In this document: positions 1 to 5,462 of the stretch, piece by piece
How positions within the stretch are numbered: position 1 is the stretch's first letter
How the letters are laid out: each line of letters opens with the position of its first letter
Assembly: GCA_030526455.1 (NCBI GenBank)
Contig: JAUNCU010000101.1
Coordinates: 1 to 10,384, forward strand
Source: Bacteroidales bacterium
Lineage (GTDB): Bacteria; Bacteroidota; Bacteroidia; Bacteroidales; Muribaculaceae
Length of the DNA: 10,384 nt
Reading direction: 5' to 3'
Notes under the pieces: model-generated
Seen by the model: only the letters and a program-made list of their open reading frames with translations
What the model was told of the DNA's origin: nothing
Databases searched by the model: none
Program-made: the position numbers and the translations under genes

Positions 1-282
1 CGTAAAATCAAATAGCATCCATAGCGTGGTCGCATCCCGCCGGGATGCAAATTTTACACGACCAGTTGCAGGCATTTCGCCGTGATTCCACTCCGCTTCG
101 CTCCGTTCCATCACGGCTGCATACCTGCCTACACACATCCAATCCCTAGCGGGATTGCGCCGCCTCTCCCACTAATTTACCCCCTACTTTTTTCCACTGC
201 CCCGGTTCAGGAGCCTCCGGGAATTTTTATTCCCCGCCTTTCGTAATAAATACTATTTCTTTCCCTCCTCAATCTCCACCCA
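1..282. other. Noncoding stretch rich in inverted repeats
   Basis: No credible gene is visible here. The first 160 bases hold three successive inverted repeats. The first is nested: tggtcg (27-32) with cgacca (59-64), enclosing gcatccc (32-38) and gggatgc (42-48). The second pairs gccgtgat (79-86) with atcacggc (110-117), with an imperfect outer extension of gcaggcat (68-75) against atacctgc (121-128). The third pairs caatccc (140-146) with gggattg (151-157) over a 4-base loop. A shorter pair, cccgg/ccggg, lies at 201-221 and is followed on the plus strand by an A/T-rich run, so it could end a plus-strand transcript from outside the window. The function of the array is unknown. Confidence 0.55.
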
Positions 283-322
283 CAAAAAAACTGCTCCGAA
301 GGCTTTTGGGCCTTCAGAGCAG
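283..322 (-). terminator. Intrinsic terminator after rpoD
   Basis: ctgctc (291-296) pairs with gagcag (317-322), and gaaggc (298-303) pairs with gccttc (310-315), with one mismatch between the two blocks and a 6-base loop. On the minus strand the hairpin is followed by seven T (the A run at 284-290), the classic Rho-independent form. It lies about 50 bases past the rpoD stop. A run of T on the other side (about 335-342) means it may also work on the plus strand. Confidence 0.85.
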
Positions 323-373
323 GTAAGTCTTGATGTTTTTTTTAGAGTGATGCTCCTAAATTCGGGTTTAGGA

Positions 374-1231
374 TTATCCTAAGTAGGATTTGAGGAGTTT
401 GCTCTTTTGTCCTTTGAGTCGGCGGATAGCCTTTTCCTTGATTTGGCGTACGCGTTCGCGGGTTAGGTCGAATTTGGCGCCGATTTCTTCGAGCGTCATT
501 TCTTGGCAACCGATACCGAAGAACATCTTCAGGATGTCGCGTTCGCGTGGGTTCAGTTGTTCGAGCGCGCGGTTCACTTCCTTAGAGAGCGATTCCTGAG
601 TGAGCGAAGAGTCGGCCATTGGCGAATCTTCGTTAGGAAGCACGTCGAGCAGACTGTTGTCTTCACCGTCCACGAAAGGAGCGTCGACCGACACGTGGCG
701 GCCCGATACCTTCATGGTGTCGGCGATTTTTTCTACAGGCACGTCGAGTTGTTCGGCCAGTTCGGCTGGCGATGGGCGGCGTTCGTTTTCCTGTTCAAAA
801 CGCTGCAGCGCCTTACCGATTTTGTTGAGCGAACCCACCTGGTTGAGTGGAAGACGCACGATTCGTGACTGTTCTGCCAAGGCTTGGAGGATCGACTGGC
901 GAATCCACCACACGGCGTAGGAGATAAACTTGAAGCCACGCGTTTCATCGAATTTCTGGGCTGCCTTGATAAGGCCGAGGTTACCTTCGTCGATCAAGTC
1001 GGGCAGACTCAATCCTTGGTTTTGATACTGTTTTGCCACAGACACTACAAATCGGAGATTCGCGCTTACAAGTTTGTCGAGAGCGGCCTGATCACCTTGT
1101 TTAATCTTTTGAGCGAGTTCCACTTCTTCATCCACAGTGATAAGGTCCTTACGGCCAATCTCTTGCAGATATTTGTCGAGTGAAGCACTCTCACGATTGG
1201 TAATCGACTTTGTAATCTTAAGTTGTCTCAT
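374..1231 (-). CDS. rpoD: RNA polymerase primary sigma factor RpoD (sigma-70 family)
   Basis: This 285-residue protein is the housekeeping sigma subunit, which directs RNA polymerase core enzyme to promoters and helps melt the DNA. Region 1.2 covers about residues 17-45 and region 2 about 47-122. Region 2 contains the promoter-melting and -10-reading segment FISYAVWWIRQSILQ (102-116) with the paired Trp. Region 3 follows (about 126-200), then region 4 with the helix-turn-helix TLEEIGAKFDLTRERVRQIK (246-265). Region 1.1 is absent and the protein is short, both usual for the Bacteroidetes primary sigma. The start MRQLKITKSITNRES and the end SKLLKSYLG match what I know of Bacteroides RpoD, so I regard this copy, not the paralogue at 2197-3054, as the true primary sigma. 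A TAnnTTTG promoter lies 28 bases upstream of the ATG. Base composition is less G+C-rich than in the paralogue. Confidence 0.97.
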   Translation of the reverse strand: MRQLKITKSITNRESASLDKYLQEIGRKDLITVDEEVELAQKIKQGDQAALDKLVSANLRFVVSVAKQYQNQGLSLPDLIDEGNLGLIKAAQKFDETRGFKFISYAVWWIRQSILQALAEQSRIVRLPLNQVGSLNKIGKALQRFEQENERRPSPAELAEQLDVPVEKIADTMKVSGRHVSVDAPFVDGEDNSLLDVLPNEDSPMADSSLTQESLSKEVNRALEQLNPRERDILKMFFGIGCQEMTLEEIGAKFDLTRERVRQIKEKAIRRLKGQKSKLLKSYLG

Positions 1232-1258
1232 TTATATATAAATAGAGTTTTGAGCGTG

Positions 1259-1293
1259 CAAAGTTACGAAATTTTTTTTGAATACGAGCCAAA
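1259..1293 (-). promoter_or_regulatory. Bacteroidetes-type promoter of rpoD
   Basis: The minus strand reads TAACTTTG (1259-1266), an exact match to the Bacteroidetes -7 consensus TAnnTTTG, extended as TAACTTTGCAC. The nearest TTTG that could serve as a -33 element is at 1290-1293, 23 bases away, slightly more than the usual 19-21. The box lies 27 bases before the rpoD ATG, giving an A/T-rich leader of roughly 20 bases with no Shine-Dalgarno sequence. Confidence 0.75.
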
Positions 1294-1307
1294 ATTTCCT
1301 GAGATAA

Positions 1308-2069
1308 TCATTCGTATTCAGATAAATAATACAATTCACCGCCGTAGAGGATGGCGTTTTTCTCGGGCACGTAGCGCAGGCTGATGCTGAAGTCGGCATC
1401 GCCGAAGGCAAATACGTAGCCGTCGCAGGTGAGCGTGCCGTTCACCACCACGCCGCTTTTGGCATAGGGGTCGCCAGCGTCGTTAGTGATCCAGGTGCTC
1501 ATGCCGCACAACTGGATTTTGCCGTTTTCCACGTGCAGAATGTCGGGGCCGTCCTGAAAATAGTCCACCATCCACACCTCGCTATTTCCCCATGGCTTGT
1601 CCTCGCCCTCGCGCGTGAGCGTATGGCCGTCGAGGTTGAGGCGGTAGATGGATATCTTGTTGCCGTTGCGTTGGGTGAAGGTAAGTTTGTGGTGGTCGAA
1701 GGCGTTGATTTCGGTGCAGCACTGATAGGTGGTGGTCTTGAAATTCTTCTTCAGGTAGAAAAACTGGTCGCCGCGCCAGTCCCACATCAGCCACTTCGTG
1801 CCGTGGGGTGTCATCGAGGCAGCGCCGGCGGTCTCGGTCATGATGGCGCCTTTTTCTATCACCTCGTCCTTGATGCGCCCGGCCTTGAGCGATGGGCGCA
1901 GGTAGGCCTGTGCTGGGGCGGTGGCTTCGTAGACGCTGAATGGCTGCAGGCTGCAGCCCTGAGTGAGCCGCTGGCTAATCACTTTGGCGGCGGCTTCGCT
2001 CACGCGTTCGGCGCGAACGATTACGGCTGTGGCTATTGCCAGCACGATGAGGAGTAATGTTTTCTTCAT
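1308..2069 (-). CDS. Secreted hypothetical protein between two sigma factor genes
   Basis: I do not recognise this 253-residue protein. It begins MKKTLLLIVLAIATAVIVRA, a clear Sec signal peptide probably cut after Ala20, with no lipobox, so the product should be periplasmic or secreted. A short helical stretch (about 21-36) leads into a region rich in aromatic residues and probable beta strands, for example GTKWLMWDWRGDQFFYLKKN (90-109) and AILYGGELYYLSEYE (239-253). It has five Cys (39, 117, 118, 188, 215), including a CC pair, so disulfides are possible after export. No catalytic motif or membrane segment follows the signal. The gene lies downstream of the terminator of the second sigma gene, so it probably has its own promoter, but I see no good TAnnTTTG box in 2070-2134. 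No terminator separates it from rpoD, so readthrough into rpoD is possible. Confidence 0.75.
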   Translation of the reverse strand: MKKTLLLIVLAIATAVIVRAERVSEAAAKVISQRLTQGCSLQPFSVYEATAPAQAYLRPSLKAGRIKDEVIEKGAIMTETAGAASMTPHGTKWLMWDWRGDQFFYLKKNFKTTTYQCCTEINAFDHHKLTFTQRNGNKISIYRLNLDGHTLTREGEDKPWGNSEVWMVDYFQDGPDILHVENGKIQLCGMSTWITNDAGDPYAKSGVVVNGTLTCDGYVFAFGDADFSISLRYVPEKNAILYGGELYYLSEYE

Positions 2070-2134
2070 ATTAGTAGTAACTTATTTTTCTGCGAAATAT
2101 TGTGTGAAAGCCTCGTTCCCTTTGCGTGGTTGCT

Positions 2135-2181
2135 AAAAAAGGCAGGGACCGTCGCGCTGCGTAGCGGTGTCCCTGCCTTTT
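2135..2181 (-). terminator. Strong intrinsic terminator, probably bidirectional, after the second sigma gene
   Basis: A 13-bp perfect stem pairs aaaaggcagggac (2137-2149) with gtccctgcctttt (2169-2181). A second small stem, cgct/agcg (2155-2158 and 2163-2166), sits in its loop. On the minus strand the hairpin ends in a run of six T, 16 bases past the stop of the sigma gene. Confidence 0.88.
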
Positions 2182-2196
2182 GGCGGTTATTGTCGC

Positions 2197-3054
2197 TTAT
2201 GCGATGAAGGGGATGAGGTTGGCGCTCTTCGAGCCGCGCAGGCGGCGGATGGCGCGTTCCTTGATTTGGCGCACGCGTTCGCGTGTGAGTTCGTAGTAGT
2301 TGCCAATCTCCTCAAGGCTCATCTGGCGGCACCCGATGCCGAATGCCATGCGCAGGATGCCCTGCTCGCGGTCGGTGAGGAAGTTGAGCGAGCGCTGCAC
2401 TTCCTTGGCGAGGTCTTCTTGGCGCAGCGCCGAGTCGGTGGCGGGCGTGTCGGTGTTGGCGAGCACGTCGAGCAGACTGTTGCCGCCGTCGTCTTCCGAG
2501 AATGGCGCGTCGACCGAGGTCGATTTGCCCGATGCTCCCATCGAGTCTTTCACCTTGTCCACGCTCAGGTTGAGGATTTCGGCGAGTTCGTCTTGCGAAG
2601 GGCGGCGCTCGTGCTGCTGCTCAAAGGCGGTGATGGCCTTGTTGATGCTGTTGATGGTGCCCACTTGGTTCAGCGGCAGGCGCACCAGGCGCGACTGCTC
2701 GGCCACGGCCTGCAGAATCGACTGGCGAATCCACCACACGGCGTAGGAGATAAACTTGAAGCCGAAGGTGTCGTCGAATTTTTCAGCGGCCTTGATCAGA
2801 CCGATATTGCCCTCGTTGATGAGGTCGCAAAGGCTGAGGCCCTTGTTTTGGTATTGCTTGGCCACCGACACCACAAAGCGCAGGTTGGCGGTCACGAGTT
2901 TTTCCATAGCGTCTTTGTCACCGTTTTTGATTTTGCGAGAGAGTTCCACCTCTTCGTCCATCGTGATCATTTCAATACGGCTGATCTCTTGGAGGTAAGA
3001 GTCGAGGATGGGTTCGCGCACGGTGATTGAGTTGCCAATTTTAAGTTGTCTCAT
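2197..3054 (-). CDS. Second RpoD-type sigma factor (sigma-70 family, group 1/2-like paralogue)
   Basis: This 285-residue protein aligns end to end with the RpoD at 374-1231, with about two thirds identical residues by my count (about 191 of 285). It likewise binds RNA polymerase core and directs promoter choice. The DNA-reading parts are nearly unchanged: FISYAVWWIRQSILQ (101-115) in region 2.3/2.4 and LTRERVRQIKE (256-266) in the region 4 recognition helix. It should therefore read the same or very similar promoters. Differences gather in the N-terminal residues, the 186-210 linker and the C-terminus (SANLIPFIA instead of SKLLKSYLG). One change is striking: the nearly invariant Arg before GFKF in region 2.3 is Phe here (DDTFGFKF, residue 97). 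The gene is more G+C-rich than rpoD, like most other genes here. It is probably a growth-phase or stress alternative to RpoD; the role is inference. Confidence 0.93.
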   Translation of the reverse strand: MRQLKIGNSITVREPILDSYLQEISRIEMITMDEEVELSRKIKNGDKDAMEKLVTANLRFVVSVAKQYQNKGLSLCDLINEGNIGLIKAAEKFDDTFGFKFISYAVWWIRQSILQAVAEQSRLVRLPLNQVGTINSINKAITAFEQQHERRPSQDELAEILNLSVDKVKDSMGASGKSTSVDAPFSEDDGGNSLLDVLANTDTPATDSALRQEDLAKEVQRSLNFLTDREQGILRMAFGIGCRQMSLEEIGNYYELTRERVRQIKERAIRRLRGSKSANLIPFIA

Positions 3055-3378
3055 TCTGAAATACGGTTTTTAAAAAGTTAAAAAATAAAATGTGTTTTCT
3101 CTGCGGCGCCGGCTTGAGGGCTGGCGCAGCATTGGTGCAGGTTACCATGTAGAGGTGGTGTCAGGAAAGCCCTTTTTATTGTCTTGACAGAATTTTAATA
3201 TTCCCACTTTTCGTTATCATTGTGCTTCGACACACCTGTGCTTTGGTATTCTATATATATAATGTGAATAAACTGTGCCAAAGTGCCTTTTTCGGCCATA
3301 AAAATCACTCTGCAAACGCACTTTTTTTATTTCCAAATTTTCGCCCCGCAAAATCACACCTTTTCGGGTGAAAAATGC
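3055..3378. other. Noncoding stretch upstream of the second sigma gene
   Basis: No gene is supported. On the minus strand TAACTTTT (3073-3080), one base from the -7 consensus TAnnTTTG, sits 18 bases before the sigma ATG; no TTTG lies at the expected -33 distance, so the promoter call is weak. Just upstream (3101-3129) is a G+C-rich imperfect hairpin, gccggc with gctggc (one G-T pair) extended by ctgc/gcag. It shares the 11 bases ggcgccggctt with the htrA terminator (3105-3115 and 3391-3401). The rest, about 3180-3378, is A/T-rich with no clear signal. Confidence 0.45.
3073..3080 (-). promoter_or_regulatory. Possible -7 box of the second sigma gene
   Basis: The minus strand reads TAACTTTT, seven of eight bases of TAnnTTTG, placed at a suitable distance from the start codon. 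There is no matching -33 TTTG. The call rests on position and the single box. Confidence 0.35.
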
Positions 3379-3420
3379 AAAAAAATCAGGGGCGCCGGCT
3401 TCTTGTGCCAGCGCCCCTGA
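3379..3420 (-). terminator. Intrinsic terminator after htrA
   Basis: A perfect 9-bp stem, caggggcgc (3387-3395) with gcgcccctg (3411-3419), is extended by ggc/gcc beyond one mismatch. It is followed on the minus strand by a run of seven T (A run at 3379-3385). It lies about 40 bases past the htrA stop. Confidence 0.9.
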
Positions 3421-3458
3421 GGGGTATCGCATCTCCCGCGCCATGCGGGGGTGGGGGA

Positions 3459-4988
3459 TTACTCTTCGTCGTCGGCGATGTTCACTGCGATGTAAACCTT
3501 GCGGCCGGTCTCGTAGAAGCCCTTGATCACCATCACCTTGTCGGCGTCTTTGCTCTTCATGATGGCGTTGTAGATTTCTTCCACATCATCGCTGCTGTTC
3601 ACGGCCTTGTCGTTGATGGCAGTGATCACGAGGCCGTTCTTGATGCCGTTGGCCTTGAATTTACCGTCCTTCAGGCCGGTCACCTTCACACCGTTGCTGA
3701 TGTTGAGTTCTTCCTTATCCTTGCTGCTCAGCGCCATGAATGCGCAGCCCAGCGAAGTGAAGTCGCTGCTCTTGGTGATGCTGGTGGTGCCTTGGTCGTT
3801 CTTGAAGGTCACGGTAGTGGTTTTGAGTTTGTTGTCGCGATAGTAGGCGATAGTGGCCTTGTCGCCAGGGCAGAGTTTGCTCATTTGCTCCTGCATTTCG
3901 CCGCTGTTCTTCACCTCGGCGCCATTGAGTTTCACAATCACGTCGCCTTCCTTCAGGCCAGCCTCCATAGCCGCGCTGCCGTCGCTCACCTTAGCCACGT
4001 AGATACCGCCCTTGGTGGCAGTGATCTTGTGTTCCTTGGCCTTTTCGGCGTTCAGTTCTTCGTAACTGATGCCCAGCACAGCGCGCTGCACGGTGCCGTA
4101 TTGCTTCAGGTCGGTCACGATTTTCTTCACGATGTTGCTAGGCACGGCGAAGGAGATGCCGGCGTAGTTGCCAGTCTGCGAATAAATCATGGTGTTGATA
4201 CCGATGAGGTCGCCATTGGTGTTCACCAGCGCGCCGCCACTGTTGCCAGGGTTCACGGCCGCATCGTGCTGGATAAACGACTTGATGCCCACGTTGCCTT
4301 CGTTCACGCCGCGGCCCTTAGCGCTGATGATGCCGGCGGTAACGGTAGAGTTGAAGCCGAAAGGATTGCCCACGGCCACTGCCCATTCACCCACCTTCAC
4401 ATCGTCGCTGTTGCCGAATGCCACGGGTTCGAGTGTCTTGCCCTTTTCAGGGGTGATTTTGATGAGCGCAAGGTCGGTGTTGGGGTCGGTACCAATCACG
4501 CGAGCGCTGTATTCGTCGTTGTTGTTCAGTGTCACGGTAAGTTTGTCGGCACCGTCCACCACGTGGTTGTTGGTCACGATGTAGCCGTCGGCGCTGATGA
4601 TCACGCCCGAACCCGAGCCGCGCAGTTGAGGCTTGCCTTCGCCCTTCTGCTTGGGCTGCTGTTGCTGGCGGCGCTGGCTGCCCATGCCGGGGCCGAAGAA
4701 GAATTCAAATGGGTCGAAGCCGCCGCCGAAGTCCTGGAACTGCTGCTGGCGAGCATTGGCGAAATTCTTGATCGAAACCACCGAGTTGATGGTCTGTTCT
4801 GCCACTTGAGTAAAATCGGGATTGCCTGACAGGCCACGGCTGGCAGTTTTCACAAATCCTGCAGCCTGTTCCTCCGATGGGATAAACACGTCGTTTACTG
4901 TTGCCTTTGTCACAGCATAAGCGGTAGTAGCGCTCAGCAATACTGAGCCTGCGATGGTCGCTAAAGCGAATTTTCTACTCTTTTTCAT
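3459..4988 (-). CDS. htrA: HtrA/Deg-family periplasmic serine protease with two PDZ domains
   Basis: This 509-residue protease/chaperone should degrade or hold misfolded envelope proteins. The N-terminus is a Sec signal peptide, probably cut after AYA (residue 25), placing it in the periplasm. The trypsin-like domain has the full triad: His142 in TNNHVV, Asp172 in NTDLALIK and Ser250 in NPGNSGGAL. A flexible loop rich in Gln, Gly and Phe (about 78-122, including FDPFEFFFGP) precedes the core, as in the LA loop of Deg proteases. PDZ1 covers about 303-395 (VLGISYEEL; AGLKEGDVIVKLNG). PDZ2, about 410-505, is more diverged (NGLVITAINDKAV). Two Cys, 373 and 415, lie in or near the PDZ domains. The length and two PDZ domains fit the DegP/DegQ type, so degP or degQ could equally be used as the name. 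The gene is a single transcription unit with its own promoter and terminator, divergent from the lipoprotein protease at 5463. Confidence 0.96.
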   Translation of the reverse strand: MKKSRKFALATIAGSVLLSATTAYAVTKATVNDVFIPSEEQAAGFVKTASRGLSGNPDFTQVAEQTINSVVSIKNFANARQQQFQDFGGGFDPFEFFFGPGMGSQRRQQQQPKQKGEGKPQLRGSGSGVIISADGYIVTNNHVVDGADKLTVTLNNNDEYSARVIGTDPNTDLALIKITPEKGKTLEPVAFGNSDDVKVGEWAVAVGNPFGFNSTVTAGIISAKGRGVNEGNVGIKSFIQHDAAVNPGNSGGALVNTNGDLIGINTMIYSQTGNYAGISFAVPSNIVKKIVTDLKQYGTVQRAVLGISYEELNAEKAKEHKITATKGGIYVAKVSDGSAAMEAGLKEGDVIVKLNGAEVKNSGEMQEQMSKLCPGDKATIAYYRDNKLKTTTVTFKNDQGTTSITKSSDFTSLGCAFMALSSKDKEELNISNGVKVTGLKDGKFKANGIKNGLVITAINDKAVNSSDDVEEIYNAIMKSKDADKVMVIKGFYETGRKVYIAVNIADDEE

Positions 4989-5018
4989 ATCTCAAATGTT
5001 AAATTAGTTGCGTATTTA

Positions 5019-5039
5019 AAATTTTAATAGTTAAAATTT
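5019..5039. promoter_or_regulatory. A/T-only perfect inverted repeat in the htrA leader
   Basis: aaattttaa (5019-5027) and ttaaaattt (5031-5039) form a perfect 9-bp inverted repeat around a 3-base centre. It sits between the htrA promoter and its start codon, so it could be a protein binding site or a weak RNA hairpin in the 5' leader. In such A/T-rich DNA it could also be chance. Confidence 0.35.
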
Positions 5040-5057
5040 AACTTTTAAATGACGGCT

Positions 5058-5088
5058 CAAATTTACATCAACAATTCAAATCTGCAAT
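5058..5088 (-). promoter_or_regulatory. Bacteroidetes-type promoter of htrA
   Basis: On the minus strand ATTG (5085-5088), 19 bases, then TAAATTTG (5058-5065). The -7 box is an exact TAnnTTTG match, the spacing is standard and the -33 box has three of four consensus bases. Predicted transcription starts near 5051, giving a leader of about 60 bases. Confidence 0.65.
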
Positions 5089-5166
5089 ACTTTCCCCCTC
5101 GATTTTAAACTAAATTAATACTCCTCACGCCACTTTTCAACTTCGTTAAAACTACCAAGGCGATAA

Positions 5167-5290
5167 TTCACAAATTTCACGAATTTATTTAGTGGAAGAC
5201 GTTGTGGAGGATTTTTCAACGAATCACACGAATTTTATTTTGTAGGGGGGTGGGGTGTTCAACGAATTACACGAATTTTTATTTTGTGGG
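5167..5290. repeat. Three imperfect direct repeats
   Basis: Two 33-base copies at 5215-5247 and 5258-5290 share the core ttcaacgaatYacacgaatt followed by a T-rich end and gtRggg. They differ by two substitutions and small shifts in the T run. A more worn copy, about 5167-5195, precedes them (ttcacaaatttcacgaattt). Copy starts are 48 and 43 bases apart. There are too few and too uneven copies for a CRISPR array. I think the cacgaatt pattern belongs to a dispersed intergenic repeat seen in Bacteroidales genomes, but that is from memory and unchecked. Confidence 0.7.
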
Positions 5291-5401
5291 TAGGGCTTTT
5301 TTGTGGTGTCACTGGGGAAGGTGGTGATTGGGCTTGCTTACGCTTGCAGTTCTCTTTGATTAGGCTTTGCTTCCCTTTTTCCTTTTTTATCGAGAATATG
5401 C

Positions 5402-5431
5402 TTGAGTGTTACCATTTTTTTTGTAATTTTG
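5402..5431 (+). promoter_or_regulatory. Bacteroidetes-type promoter of the lipoprotein protease
   Basis: TTG (5402-5404) is followed by 19 bases and then TAATTTTG (5424-5431), an exact TAnnTTTG match at standard spacing. Transcription should start near 5438. That leaves only about 10 bases before the ATG at 5448 but about 25 before the ATG at 5463, which favours the later start. Confidence 0.65.
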
Positions 5432-5462
5432 ATGATTATATATTCTAATGTGGAAAATGACT

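Larger units (their letters stand above)
4989..5462. other. Intergenic region between divergent proteases
   Basis: No gene is seen. The left third holds the htrA promoter and an A/T-rich hairpin in its leader. The middle holds three imperfect direct repeats (5167-5290). The right end holds the promoter of the lipoprotein protease. The stretch at 5291-5400 is T-rich on the plus strand with no clear signal. Confidence 0.6.

Noticed and set aside
2167..3030. 287-codon open frame on the plus strand opposite the second sigma gene
   Set aside because: It begins inside the terminator hairpin and its translation resembles no family; the sigma reading is certain.
3217..3444. 75-codon open frame on the minus strand between htrA and the second sigma gene
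   Set aside because: It runs through the htrA terminator hairpin and shows no motif or promoter.
3375..4829. 484-codon open frame on the plus strand opposite htrA
   Set aside because: The htrA reading has a signal peptide, full triad and PDZ domains. The opposite frame gives a His/Val/Ala-rich product with no family motif and would run through the htrA terminator, so it is a by-product of codon use.
5167..5290. CRISPR array
   Set aside because: Only two good copies and one worn copy, uneven spacing, 10-base gaps instead of spacers and no cas genes.
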